From Panulirus ornatus (lineage: Eukaryota > Arthropoda > Malacostraca > Decapoda > Palinuridae), in contig NC_092271.1 in the NCBI RefSeq assembly GCF_036320965.1, positions 18,037,529 through 18,101,528 on the forward strand: DNA of 64,000 nucleotides. Direction: 5' to 3'. Shown in pieces: positions 40,041 through 53,153 of the stretch (its first letter is position 1; every line of letters begins with the position of its first letter). The notes beneath the pieces were generated by a model. The model had not been told where the DNA came from. It ran no database searches and saw only the letters and a list, made by a program, of their open reading frames with translations. Made by a program: the position numbers and the translations under genes.

Positions 40041-40267
40041 TGACCTTGTACGTAAGGCGCAGTTTGGGCGGGTGATACGGGGCGCCTGGCTCCCCTCAAA
40101 GGTTCGAGCACTGACCAGCCAGGCATACCAAACCCGCACTCAAGGTAACTTGCATTTTCGCAACAGACCTTCAGTCACACTACTTAGTATTTGTCCTCTG
40201 TTCTTGACGCTACTTCGCTAACGTGGGAAGTGGCGCATATGTATAACTCAACATCATATCTAACATC

Positions 40268-41047
40268 CCTTCCCTCCCTCTCCTCACCCAGTACTCTGAC
40301 AGTACTTAGTGTAAGTTATTGTTTTCATTATTGTTCAGTAAGCAGCGAACTCAAAACAATGAGAGGCAGATCTAGAAAAAAAAGTTGGGGGTAAATAAAA
40401 GTTTGGCAGTCATATTGAACTCAGATGCGGAATGCCGGGAGGAAAGGCTGCCTGTATTGAGTATTGGGCAAACATAAAACATTAAGAGATTTACATTTTC
40501 TCTGTGAAGGCGTGAAGTGGTTGGGTTGGGAGAAAACGGGGTACCGGAAGGTAGAAGAAATAAGGTAAAAGGATTTCGAAAAAGGACCAGAAATACTTGC
40601 TGATTTTTATGGGGCTTTGTTGATTTAAGGATTGTACGAAAACAGAATGTATGTTGGGACAGCAGCATTTCATTCTTTTCGTAGCGGTAATGTAGTACAG
40701 ATGTCCATTCCAGGCTATAGAACGAACCACAGGGTTTATATTGCATGGTCTTCCATTGAAGAACACAGCTAACCCTGAACCATAGGAGAGGGGCAAGTTT
40801 CTCATAGTAACAGACGATGAACATTCTTACTTCAATAGAAAAAAAGAAAATCCTACTTATTTCCGGGGTCAGGGGTAGGCATCTGGAGACTGAAATCATG
40901 GCTAACAAGATTTCCTTTTTAAAATTCAGTTTCGTTGGACTGAGCTGTGATGTCCGGTGACCCAGTATTGTGATGATGGTGAAGGTCACAGGTATAGCGA
41001 GTGTTTGAGACAGGGAAGATAAAAACGGGGTTGCCTTAGCGACAACA

Positions 41048-41050
<3 letters not shown>
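40268..41050. other. Spacer with unassigned minus-strand frame
   Basis: Unique DNA. A minus-strand frame of 289 codons spans 40372-41241, but its middle is the AT repeat at 41051-41136, and neither flank resembles a known protein. A 104-codon minus frame at 40491-40805 is likewise unassigned. Confidence 0.45.

Positions 41051-41136
<86 letters not shown>
41051..41136. repeat. (AT)n microsatellite
   Basis: Perfect AT run of about 86 bp. Confidence 0.97.
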
Positions 41137-41141
<5 letters not shown>

Positions 41142-41616
41142 CATTTGTAGAGCCCATCTTTGCAGCAGTGGCGTCCCCTTCCCCAGCCTGGAAGGCTGAG
41201 GAAGGGCAGCAGCGCCCAGGTCTCTGAGGTTTGACTTGCATATTAATGTGGGATTTAATACACCTCAGCCATCACGGCCCGTAGGCACCTCACAAGTGCG
41301 AGAGTTACTGCTGCTCCTCCTGGTGGGGTCGGGGCCCACGCTATGCTGGGGTTGGGGCGTCCTACAAGGGGGCACGAAGAGCTGCCTGAAGATTCGTCCC
41401 CTGACCTTCAGATTGATCCTTCTCCCCCAGCAGGATAATTGACGTCATTAAAGGTAATCTTATCATTTTGAGATTAGTGAGTTATGTGCTGCATGTTGAC
41501 TCTCCTGCCTCTGCCAGGGAGGGAGGCAGTTGTTTGTGTCTTCGTGTGGTTTTGGGGAACGTGATTGTTTTGTGTTTGATTATAGTTTGTATCTTACGAG
41601 GAGAGTTGTTTACACT

Positions 41617-41620
<4 letters not shown>
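41137..41620. other. Spacer, partly SINE 3'-end-like
   Basis: Unique at first. From about 41590 CTTACGAGGAGAGTTG and TTTACACTAGCG match the 3' part of the SINE family on the minus strand, so a partial copy is likely just before the GT array. Confidence 0.5.

Positions 41621-41684
<64 letters not shown>
41621..41684. repeat. (GT)n microsatellite
   Basis: Perfect GT run of about 64 bp, abutting the SINE copy at 41687. Confidence 0.97.
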
Positions 41685-41686
<2 letters not shown>

Positions 41687-41796
41687 TACTATTTGTGATA
41701 ACTGTTCGTGTTTTACAAGGAGGAAGTTTTACACTAGTGTTGACCCGCGCCGTAATCATGTATAGAAGTATCATGCCTTTATTCCTATATACCTAC

Positions 41797-41881
<85 letters not shown>

Positions 41882-42020
41882 AGCCCTAAGCCAAGTACCC
41901 ATTTATCGAATATCCTCAAGGGGAGGATGAACACCTTGGATGGGAGTGTAGGGCTACAACCGCGCCCAGGATTCGAACCTATGCGGGTTCGACCCCAGAC
42001 TGGCTAGTACTGACTCATAG
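41687..42020 (-). mobile_element. tRNA-derived SINE, second copy
   Basis: Minus strand. The head is truncated near 42020. B-box GGTTCGAATCC, a perfect consensus, is at 41979-41969. The body with GTGTTCATCCTCCCC and TCGATAAATGGGTAC precedes a (GT)n run (41881-41799), then the 3' part with GTGTAAAACTTCCTCC. The order is the same as in the copy at 12537-12842, with a longer internal microsatellite (about 82 against 40 bp). The A-box region has been replaced by CA repeats. Confidence 0.75.
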
Positions 42021-42022
42021 TC

Positions 42023-42034
42023 ACACACACACAC

Positions 42035-42065
<31 letters not shown>

Positions 42066-42078
42066 TGTGTGTCTGTGT

Positions 42079-42114
<36 letters not shown>
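42023..42114. repeat. (CA)n-(TG)n palindromic microsatellite
   Basis: A CA run switches to a TG run at 42037, forming a perfect inverted repeat of about 14 bp on each side. The TG side continues with TCTG interruptions to 42114. Confidence 0.95.
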
Positions 42115-42115
<1 letters not shown>

Positions 42116-43107
42116 CACAAAGAATGTAAATCCACATCTAATTCAGCAAGAAGCAAACATAGTATATATAATCCCTACATAAAACAAACTACACGAGAAG
42201 TAACCCAAGAATCACGAAAAACGAAAAAAAAAAAAAAGATATCCCATTTTCCTTGTTTCTTTATTGAGGGAAAATTGAGAGTTGCAGTGTTGCCTGAGCC
42301 CGAGCTTGCTGGTAAGACGATGCTGACGACCCATGAATACCGCCGCCATGTCATGATAATGTCTCACACTAAGACATTATCGACTGCAACTTGTCGAGGC
42401 GACCGGGCCCGTCGGGAAGGCAGCCAGCTGATGGAACGTACACAATGCCCATTGAATGCTAATAGGGCCAGTCTTCTTTCTTCTTTATTGTAGCTAATGA
42501 CACCAGCTCCCGCTGGCACCAAACGCCGCCCTGAGCGAGGTGAGGTATGCCTGTCCCTCCTGCGAAGGGAGAGTCCAAATGTCCCAGGGTAGTCCTGGGT
42601 GTGAGATGGGCGAGTGTGTCCCACTAGGCACAGGCAGCTGACACTGGCACAGGAGCTCCGATTTCACTTAGCATGGGCCTCTCTGCCTGTACGTGTGACC
42701 TACTTAGGATCCGTGTATATAGCTTCTCAGGTAGCCGTGAGTGTAAGAGACCATACTAATTAAGGTCTCATCCTCACTTAAGTCTGGCAAAGCTGTTCGT
42801 TGGTAGAGAGCTAAGCTCTGGTGCATTCATAATCCTGTCTGGATTTACCTTTGTAAGAGATCTGGAATTCATTCTTGTAAGGGAGACTAAGAGCGCCTCA
42901 GTCAGTGTCTTGGCCGTACCTCTAGAGTGAGGTCTGTCTCTACAAGTTACTTGGACTGTGCAACACGGAGGGAATTCTGACTATACCTTTTTTCCGGGAA
43001 TTCCCTTAAAGTGCCTTTCCTTTTGTGAGAGTAGCAGACGCACCACAGAACGGGTGCTGGATGTACTGGTGGAGATGGCCCCGCGGTGTGCCTTTAAAAT
43101 ACAGAGT
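42115..43107. other. Spacer, nothing recognised
   Basis: Unique DNA with a poly-A run near 42225-42238. Frames of 86-151 codons show no known domain. Confidence 0.5.
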
Positions 43108-43281
43108 GAGTGCGGACTGGCTGGAGATGACCCAGCGGTACAGTGTGAGTGCGGACTGGCTGGAGATGACCCAGCGGTACAGTGTGAGTGCGGACTGGCT
43201 GGAGATGACCCAGCGGTACAGTGTGAGTGCGGACTGGCTGGAGATGACCCAGCGGTACAGTGTGAGTGTGGACTGGCTAGG
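43108..43281. repeat. 39-bp minisatellite, 4.5 copies
   Basis: Four perfect or near-perfect 39-bp units start at 43108, 43147, 43186 and 43225, then a partial, diverged unit. The core is GAGTGCGGACTGGCTGGAGA. It reads in frame as a 13-residue CECGLAGDDPAVQ repeat on +. No domain or signal is seen outside the repeat. Confidence 0.96.
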
Positions 43282-44049
43282 ATTCTGGGTGTAATCCTCA
43301 CGGGCCGACGCTGAGGGAAGGGGATCGAGACAACCCTAAATGACAGACCAGTGAAATAGATCCCTTGAGATGTTACCCTCGTAGCTCTGCCTGGAGACCT
43401 TGCCTGAGGGGCTCGTGCAGGAGACTTGTTGAAACGGTATCCCTGGAGCGTCGCCAGGATCCCCATGCCTGACACACCAAGTGGAAGTGGAGATTTGACC
43501 GTGACCTTGTGAACCCGACGGTGGCAGCCATCAGTAACTCGTCATCCAACAACCAGTGAAATCAATGCTGATGTACCATATGTATATGCAACTCCCTCCT
43601 TCCAATGAAACATACTATGCGTTTGTGCCATGTTAGGGAGAGAGGGGGAGTGGGGTCAGTATATCATCATCATCTACTTATCCTGAAACATGAAGAGGAA
43701 AGAACTTGCCCATAAGGATGTACACGTCATGCCAGACGGCTAGGATCTTAGAACATATTGTTCGTTAAGGCAGTAAATCTCTCACAAGTACAGAGGTCAA
43801 CAAGGAGCAAACCAACTTTCTAAATTATACTCTTGATGATTTTGTTCAGTACGTCGCATTTCGTTTAGCACTTAGTAGGATTTCCTTCTTTTCCGTCAAT
43901 ACTACATGAATGACGGGTTCTTATTCACATGTGGACCACAACGCTTCTTTCTCTAGCAACGGCCTAGGGCAGGTTGTTCCAGGGTCATGGGACAGTATTC
44001 ACCCCCTGTGTTAATGAATTCGTTCGTCTAGGAAAGAACAACGAGCTGG

Positions 44050-44050
<1 letters not shown>
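43282..44050. other. Spacer, nothing recognised
   Basis: Unique DNA without a supported feature. Confidence 0.55.

Positions 44051-44106
<56 letters not shown>
44051..44106. repeat. (CA)n microsatellite
   Basis: Perfect CA run of about 56 bp. Confidence 0.97.
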
Positions 44107-44109
<3 letters not shown>

Positions 44110-44270
44110 CCTCATTAAAAACCGAGAAACCCTGAGGTGAAGGTGTGTGACGACCACGAATATCATTATCCCAGCAAACTAACTTCCTTCGTCCAAATGA
44201 CTGCCATTGTCGAATGTTTTTGGATCGTTTTTCATCCAGTAGATCTCAGCTCATGACTTTACCATGAGTG

Positions 44271-44339
44271 TGACTTGTGCACGAACGTACGCATGACTTG
44301 TGCACGACCGTAGGCGTGACTTGTGCACGAACGTACGCC
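44271..44339. repeat. 23-bp tandem triplication
   Basis: Three copies of TGACTTGTGCACGAACGTAC plus three bases, with few differences. An incipient minisatellite. Confidence 0.93.
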
Positions 44340-44653
44340 TTCTAGATGTGTGGAAATTCTTTGTATCTTCTTATCTTCAAGGAGATTTCAGACATCTACG
44401 TGATCTAGCTAATCTTTTATATTGTAGATTATATATGATGGCGGTTTCTTCGTTGTGACTCTCATGGGGGCTTCATACTCTCCTAGCACACGTTCTCGAA
44501 CTCTTCTGTTGGATTTATAACATGTCTGTATTTCATTATGCATCATAGCAGACGTCAAGACTGGTTCGGGTGTTATCAAGATGCCTGGAACGCTCTCTCG
44601 CTGCAATTCATGCAAACGACATGCTGGAACTGCTAATATCCTCAGATATTAAA
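44340..44653. other. Spacer, nothing recognised
   Basis: Unique DNA without a supported feature. Confidence 0.55.
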
Positions 44654-45030
44654 TTCCAGACCTGTCCCTTTTTTTCAGTTCCAGACCTGGCCCTTTTCAA
44701 TTCCAGACCTGGCCCTTTTCAGTTCCAGACCTGGCCCTTTTCATTTCCACACCTGGCCCTTTTCAGTTCCAGACCTATCCCTTTTCAACTCCAGAGCTTT
44801 CCTTTTTCATTTCCAGGCCTGTCCCTTTTCTGTTACAAACCTGTCCCTTTTCTGTTCGACTTGTCCCTATTCATTTCCAGATCTGCTCCTTTTCCGTTCA
44901 AGACTTGTCCCTATTCAGTTCAAGACCTGTCCCTTTACATTTCCAGGGCCTATTCCTTTTCAGTTCCAAACTCGTCCCTTTTCAGTTTAAGATATGTCCC
45001 AATCAGTTCCAGGCCTGTCCCTTTCAGTTT
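44654..45030. repeat. 22-bp minisatellite, ~17 copies
   Basis: Degenerate copies of a 22-bp unit with the core CCAGACCTGTCCCTTTTCAG. A 157-codon + frame is repeat-derived. Confidence 0.93.
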
Positions 45031-45164
45031 CCCTACACTGTAGTCGTCTGCCTTTTTTAAGATTCGTGCATGGTGTCGCTTACATATGCCTTATTGATCA
45101 TGTAGTTTGAAGGCATTACAAAAAGGAATGATTCCGACGGTAAGATTCGACAGGCGCCACTGGT

Positions 45165-45250
45165 GTGGAACCTGGCTATGTTAATGACTCGGTTAGGAAG
45201 TTAACATAGCCGGGTTCTACTCCGAGAGAGGCGGTTCGAATCCTGCCATT
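45165..45250 (+). mobile_element. tRNA-like segment with long stem
   Basis: GAACCTGGCTATGTTAA (near 45170) faces TTAACATAGCCGGGTTC (near 45201) as a 17-bp stem with one mismatch. The loop carries an A-box-like TGACTCGGTTAGG. GGTTCGAATCC at 45233-45243 is a perfect B-box. Anticodon and acceptor arms do not fold as a normal tRNA, and GT and GA repeats follow, so a tRNA-derived SINE remnant is the more likely reading. A minus-strand GTGGCTAGCGCTCTGAC near 45402-45418, beyond those repeats, could be an A-box of a second SINE copy facing it. Confidence 0.45.
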
Positions 45251-45277
45251 GGAGAACATGTATGTCTATGACAGTAC

Positions 45278-45357
<80 letters not shown>
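45278..45357. repeat. Compound (GT)n-(GA)n microsatellite
   Basis: GT to about 45302, then GA to 45357. Confidence 0.97.
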
Positions 45358-46712
<1,355 letters not shown>

Positions 46713-46865
46713 GGTGTTCACGACGCAAGCTGTTCCCTTTCCTTGTTCTCCCTTTGCCCCTTTGATACAATTGTTCGTCGTCGACTCCACCTGATCTGAT
46801 CTCTTCCATATTACGAATTCTTACCCGAAGAAATTACGATGTGCATCCGATATAACTATATATTA

Positions 46866-47700
46866 CAAATGGACACCCAGCGGGTCACAGGATCCTATGT
46901 AGAACACAGAGTCTCATCAGGAATACAGGATCCCAAAAGGTACACAGAATCCTATCAGGAGTAAAAAGGATCCCATCATCAACATAACAGCCTATATCAT
47001 CAACGTGGCATCTCATCCACACAAGGAGCTATCGTGAAAGGGGACATCACCAACACTTCGATCCCATTGCCAACATACGATGCCGTCAGCATCATCTACT
47101 GCCATCATCATCCACTGCCATCATCATCCACTGCCATCAATATCCACTGCCATCATTATAGGATGCTGCATTCACCATCGCCTGTCATCATCATCACTTA
47201 CTATCATCATAGGATGATGTCATCATTATCAACTTCCATCATCAGTACAAGACCTCTCATTAAATGCAGGATCTTAGTATCATCCACTGGATCCTATACC
47301 TAAACCAGGATCCCATCACTAATAGAGGATCCGATCACTAACCCACGATCCCATCCCTAACCCAGGATCCCATCTCTAATACAGAATCCCATTCCTAACG
47401 CAAGATCCCATCCCTAACCTAGGAACCCATCCCTAACACAGAATCCTATCCCTAGCAGAAGATCCCATCCCTAACACAGGATCCCATTCCTAACACAGAA
47501 TCCCATTCGTAACACAAGAAACCATCATTAACCTAGGAACCCATCCCTAACACAGAATCCTATCCCTAGCAGAAGATCCCATCACCAACACACGATCCCA
47601 TCCCTAACACAGGACCCCATCCCTAACACAGAATCCCATTCCTAACACAAGATCCCATCTCTATTACAGGATCCCATCGTTAACACAGAATTCCAGCGGA
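46866..47700. repeat. 19-bp minisatellite with higher-order duplication
   Basis: Degenerate ATCC-containing units before 47240, with an ATCATCC/ACTGCC block at 47090-47160. Clear 19-bp units ACACAGGATCCCATCCCTA follow to 47700. A 54-bp segment with CCTAGGAACCC and AGCAGAAGATCCC occurs at 47416 and again at 47530, 114 bp or six units apart, so multi-unit blocks have been copied. Confidence 0.88.
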
Positions 47701-48212
47701 ATAGGATCACAGCACCAACTTGGGACCCCCTACACCAGCAATGGATCCTACCCCCCTAAGTGATGAGATCCCATCATCAACAGAATACCCCTCACCAACA
47801 ACATAGAATCCAAACCTCACTAGCCAAAGGATCCAAATGACACACACACACACACACACACTTGAAATATACACCACTTCATCAATCAAAAGACTCATCC
47901 CTTCCCTTCCCACCACAAAAAAACATCTTCACCAAACACAGACACGTCCAGCATTCCCCCCCTACACCACCACTACCATGAGACCTCCCACACCACGTAA
48001 CTCCACCACCCCACTCCACTCCACCAACCCACTCCACTCCCCCAAGCCAACCCCAACCCCCCCTTCAACACTCGCCAGAATTAAACCCCATCAACACGGC
48101 ATCCAATCACCGACACAAAACCTTCATCACACAGGACCTGGATCCACATTACGCTATCGCATCTCGCGACCCAGGCAAAGTTGCCGTCTCCAATCCTCCT
48201 TCCCACCTGAGA

Positions 48213-48215
<3 letters not shown>
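47701..48215. other. C/A-rich spacer
   Basis: Contains a short CA run (47838-47861) and CCACTCCACT repeats near 48000-48040. The 143-codon + frame across it is compositional. Confidence 0.5.
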
Positions 48216-48247
<32 letters not shown>

Positions 48248-48254
48248 CACATAC
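48216..48254. repeat. (CA)n microsatellite, short
   Basis: CA run of about 30 bp followed by GCA variants. Confidence 0.95.
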
Positions 48255-48474
48255 GCACGCACGCATGACTTTGGGGGGACGTGAGCGTCTGCATGATTTA
48301 TAAACGAATGAAAAATGCTATCTGTATACAGAGATATCAAAGATTTATGTCGTCATACGAGTGCTGTAAACTGGTGAAATGTGTTTCCTGCACGCGTTCA
48401 TGTTGACAATGCTGACGTGGGGACGAAAAGTATATAAAATATCTGTGTACATACACAAGGTAAATGAAACACTG

Positions 48475-48477
<3 letters not shown>

Positions 48478-48546
<69 letters not shown>
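48478..48546. repeat. (CA)n microsatellite
   Basis: Perfect CA run of about 69 bp. The preceding 220 bp are unique. Confidence 0.97.
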
Positions 48547-48548
<2 letters not shown>

Positions 48549-48689
48549 AACAATTTCAATCTACTTGAATCATTAACATGTGAAAAGAAAAATGAAATTG
48601 GTCTGAGTTCTGATTATTTTGATCTACAGAAATTCATGGTCTTCTGATGAACATTCTCTTGACCATTATTGTTCTTTCATGACGGATTT

Positions 48690-48741
48690 TGTGACGTCCT
48701 CTGGTCATGACGTACTTCATGACGTAGTCTGTTATGACGTA
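48690..48741 (+). promoter_or_regulatory. Cluster of four TGACGT half-sites
   Basis: TGACGT occurs at 48692, 48708, 48720 and 48735, at spacings of 16, 12 and 15 bp, inside otherwise unique DNA. TGACGT is the half-site bound by CREB/ATF-type bZIP factors. A short decayed minisatellite based on CATGACGTA would give the same picture. Confidence 0.3.
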
Positions 48742-49043
48742 TTACATGCCCAAGTTCCTTATCTCTTACCTTCACATCTGTATCGTGGTGACTCAAGAAC
48801 TTCCCAGTGTTCTAGTTATTATTTCCACTTCCTCGTTACCTAGACTGTTTCTAAGCTTATGAAAATTGTGTTGTTTACATATCCTTCCTGACTTTTATTT
48901 CGTGTTTCTCATCACGTTCTCTGGTTCGGTAGTTTCCCTGAACTTCGAGTGTCTGATCCCAGAGGGAACTTAAAGGTGGTTGTAATTGCCTATTTTGTTC
49001 AGTAAGGATAAGTTCTGCACTCGTGGGGCCCTAACCCTACCTC

Positions 49044-49045
<2 letters not shown>

Positions 49046-49108
<63 letters not shown>
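49046..49108. repeat. (GT)n microsatellite
   Basis: Perfect GT run of about 63 bp. Confidence 0.97.
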
Positions 49109-49111
<3 letters not shown>

Positions 49112-49345
49112 TACTCGTTTCCAGTGTATGGCTATGGAGTTGTAAACTCGTGGGGTCCCATATCTTGAATTTTCTCCTCCGCTATGTACCACCTTAAACT
49201 TCTGTATGTGGTATGTGATCCTTGTACATGACTACCATTTGTGTGTTGAGGGGAGAGAGAGAGCTTTTCCCACTCATGTTGCCCCGTCTCTTAACCTTAT
49301 GCACCATGTGTATACTTCTCTGTGTACCTGAGGAAGGTGACGTGA
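49109..49345 (-). mobile_element. SINE-family 3' region, partial
   Basis: On + the order GTTGTAAACTCGTGGGG, TTGAGGGGAGAGA, CTCATGTTGCCCCGTCTCTT, ACCATGTGTATAC matches the 3' part of the SINE family (compare 12537-12630 and 41690-41790) in the same orientation. The head and internal microsatellite are missing. Confidence 0.55.
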
Positions 49346-49722
49346 ATATACATACTGCCTTACCCAACTGAGAAATGAGGGAGGGGACCTCCCTACATTA
49401 TCAGACACGTACACCTTACAGTGATTTCACGCATCCATATGCTCAACTCTCCACAAAGACACGCATCTAAGAGTTATACCGCAGTCTTCGTTTTGACGAC
49501 CCATCCTCTCATTCTGTGCGCAAGTGAGGCAAGAAGCGAGGGGGTGTTGTCACCGAGCTTCGTCTATAGGCGACTTTTGGCAGGGATGAGCTAAAAATGT
49601 TGGCAGTAGCATCATACATGATTGTGTGGACTGCCACCACCAACACACACACTGGCCGCGGAGTCTAACTGGGTTGGTCGCTGCGGGAGGCGCGAGAGTT
49701 TTTAATAAACTTGCTCATCTGT

Positions 49723-49729
<7 letters not shown>
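49346..49729. other. Spacer, nothing recognised
   Basis: Unique DNA without a supported feature. Confidence 0.55.

Positions 49730-49776
<47 letters not shown>
49730..49776. repeat. (GT)n microsatellite
   Basis: Perfect GT run of about 47 bp. Confidence 0.97.
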
Positions 49777-49778
<2 letters not shown>

Positions 49779-50329
49779 CTGACTCTTTGCGCTGATGCTC
49801 TTGGCCAGGTTATTCTTTTTTCTTTTCTTTTTTTCTTCTTGTTCCTCATTTTTTTTTCCCCCCTCCTCCACTCGAGAAAAATCAACATCGTCTACAAGAG
49901 GCTTAGTACACGTTATAACACTTGAGACGGAGACGCACCAAAGAAAAGTGTAGCGAAGCGTTGGGTCGGGAGTAGGGCCACACGGCGCGTCCCGACCCCC
50001 ACTCCTGGCCACGCCTTAGGGCAACACTTGCAAGGATGTCTGGTCGTGTTGAAGTAAGTCCCGCACACACACTTATACCCATATCTGTCTCACTACTTAG
50101 ATTTCATAAAGTACGAAACACCACAGACTTAGAGAGAAAACTAGATGAGTAATAGAGGCTTATGAGTCTTTCCCTATGGGGCTGAGGTGGATGGTGAACC
50201 AATGGCAATAAGGAGCAGGTGTGAGGTGGGCACATGACCCTGTAGACAGGAGTCTCACTTGACCTCTGCTTCTCGTTGCTGGTTCCCGTCGACTGGCCTT
50301 TTCGTCTCCTGCTTTGTCGTGTTTTGCTT
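49777..50329. other. Spacer, nothing recognised
   Basis: Unique DNA with a T-rich run at 49815-49860. Confidence 0.55.
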
Positions 50330-51500
<1,171 letters not shown>

Positions 51501-51611
51501 GCAATATTGTTGAAATTTAAGAACCCAGCTTGTACATCATGCCGGATTTCGGCGCCTGGCGCTACAAGCCATGCTGGGCGGCTGGCTACCCCCGATAAGA
51601 ACACTGTGATC

Positions 51612-51616
<5 letters not shown>

Positions 51617-51682
<66 letters not shown>
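51617..51682. repeat. (GA)n microsatellite
   Basis: Perfect GA run of about 66 bp, complementary to the CT tract upstream. Confidence 0.97.
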
Positions 51683-51688
<6 letters not shown>

Positions 51689-51997
51689 TTTATGGTATAC
51701 CCACCGCACCCTCTAGCTCCTGTTATATTCTAATATGATATAACCCAAGACGCAGGTGAGGGAGGACATTAAAAGATGGTACTTGAGTGTGGGGGGTTGG
51801 GAGTTTACCTTCTTTTTTTTCCTAAGGCAGATATCATCAACAGCTTTTAGCTCCCCTTATCTCTTTTTTTCCTTGGCGTCTGTTTGAGGAGGAAAGCTAC
51901 AGACGTTCTTCTGGGTAGTAGTCAGAACTGGAATTCGAAGCGCCACTCCCTACCACAACAGCAGCCACCCACCTCCCCACCTGAAACCTCAAGGAGC

Positions 51998-52001
<4 letters not shown>
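51683..52001. other. Spacer, nothing recognised
   Basis: Unique DNA without a supported feature. Confidence 0.55.

Positions 52002-52066
<65 letters not shown>
52002..52066. repeat. (CT)n microsatellite
   Basis: Perfect CT run of about 65 bp. Confidence 0.97.
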
Positions 52067-52070
<4 letters not shown>

Positions 52071-52505
52071 AGGGTCGTACCCGAGGCAAAATTTCCACCA
52101 AATAAGCCTTTCCGGCACGTGCCTCGCGAGCCTTGACTCTACCCCTCCCCAACCCACCCACCTCCTTCCCTTCCTCCCGTTCCCTCCTGCCCCTCACCCC
52201 CAGGAGGGCGAGGTCTATTTCCCACCTGGCCTCGTGGAACTTGTAATACAATAAGACCGGAGCCAGAAGTCACGTCGCCCTTGCCTCTGGTCTCCAGACA
52301 ACCGCCAGCCAGCCTTGCTTAGGGTTCAGAGCCGCCCCTCTCCCTCCCTCCCTCCCTCCCTCCTTCCTTCCCTCCACCCTCACTCCCCTCCCTCCCCACC
52401 TTGCCCCCCGATCTTAACAAAGCCACGGCCTTTTATCTAAGTCTTAGGCCCCCCCGTGTTGCCTCAACCTAATCAACAAAGCCATTTTTACCTTTTTAGC
52501 TAGGT
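52067..52505. other. Pyrimidine-rich spacer
   Basis: C/T-biased with a CCCT run near 52338-52370. No gene recognised. Confidence 0.55.
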
Positions 52506-52798
52506 TCGTTCTCAACATAGCCACAACCAAGGAATAGCTAGGTTCCAGGGGAACTGTAACTGTCTTTTCCTCAACACAGCCGCCTAGATGTCTCGTCCTC
52601 AACATAGCCGTCTTTTACCTAGGTTTTATCTAAGTTTAGGATGGCCCCCTAACTGTCTCGTCCTCAACATAGCCGTATTCCTTAAGGTAACTACCGAACT
52701 GTCTCGTCCTCAACATGTCCTCAACATAGTCACCTAGCCGCCTCATCCTCAACATAGCCACCTAGCTGTCTCGTCCTCAACATAGCCACCACCATTTA
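52506..52798. repeat. Degenerate ~30-bp repeat (CTCAACATAGCC)
   Basis: CTCAACATAGCC recurs about eight times, often as CTGTCTCGTCCTCAACATAG, at uneven spacings of roughly 25-60 bp. The AACATAGCC core is shared with the arrays at 61545-61775 and with the stem at 45170-45217. Confidence 0.7.
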
Positions 52799-52908
52799 GC
52801 ATGGCCTTGCAAGGCAAGTCTTCCTCGTCTGCTTCGACCTCAGGACAGCTATTTCTTTAGCAAGGTTCAGGGTTTCCATCTTCCTTTGCCTTAGTTCTTT
52901 TTGTGACA

Positions 52909-52986
<78 letters not shown>
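52909..52986. repeat. (GT)n microsatellite
   Basis: Perfect GT run of about 78 bp at the 3' edge of a SINE-family copy. Confidence 0.97.
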
Positions 52987-52989
<3 letters not shown>

Positions 52990-53152
52990 ACGAGGAGAGT
53001 GTTCCACACTCGTGTTGCCCTCGTCTCTTACCTATGTTTATTTGTACCATGTCTTTGCTCCTATGTATGTATGCAGACATACACACACCCCCCAGCTTCA
53101 ACCAGGTCCCTATTTATAGTTACATATTTGCACTGTATGTTGGAGGGAGTTA
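52987..53152 (-). mobile_element. SINE-family copy, partial
   Basis: On +, TACGAGGAGAGTGTTCC, CACTCGTGTTGCCCTCGTCT and ACCATGTCTTTGCTCCTATG, then a remnant CA stretch and CAGCTTCAACCAGGTCCC with TATTTAT. Same order as 41687-42020 on the minus strand, with the internal microsatellite nearly lost and the tRNA head absent. Confidence 0.6.
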
Positions 53153-53153
53153 T

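Larger units (their letters stand above)
38441..40267. mobile_element. 1.8-kb foldback element with minisatellite arms
   Basis: The left arm (about 38441-38893) and right arm (about 39830-40267) are reverse complements at high identity (I estimate well above 90 percent by eye). The outer ends are GATGTTAGATATGATG on the left and its complement ending CATC on the right. Both ends include the GCGTCAAGAACAGAGG module of the dispersed family at 30701. The inner arm halves are a 21-bp minisatellite. The loop of about 940 bp contains one extra minisatellite block (38894-38975), a unique section and a third block in left-arm orientation (39685-39790). No transposase is recognised and no target-site duplication is obvious. 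Composition and structure suggest a non-autonomous foldback element or an inverted segmental duplication. Confidence 0.8.

Noticed and set aside
40372..41241. 289-codon minus-strand frame
   Set aside because: An AT microsatellite supplies its middle, and the flanking parts show no recognisable domain.
41960..42000. Functional tRNA gene on the minus strand
   Set aside because: The B-box is perfect, but the head is truncated and the sequence continues as a SINE body shared with 12537-12842.
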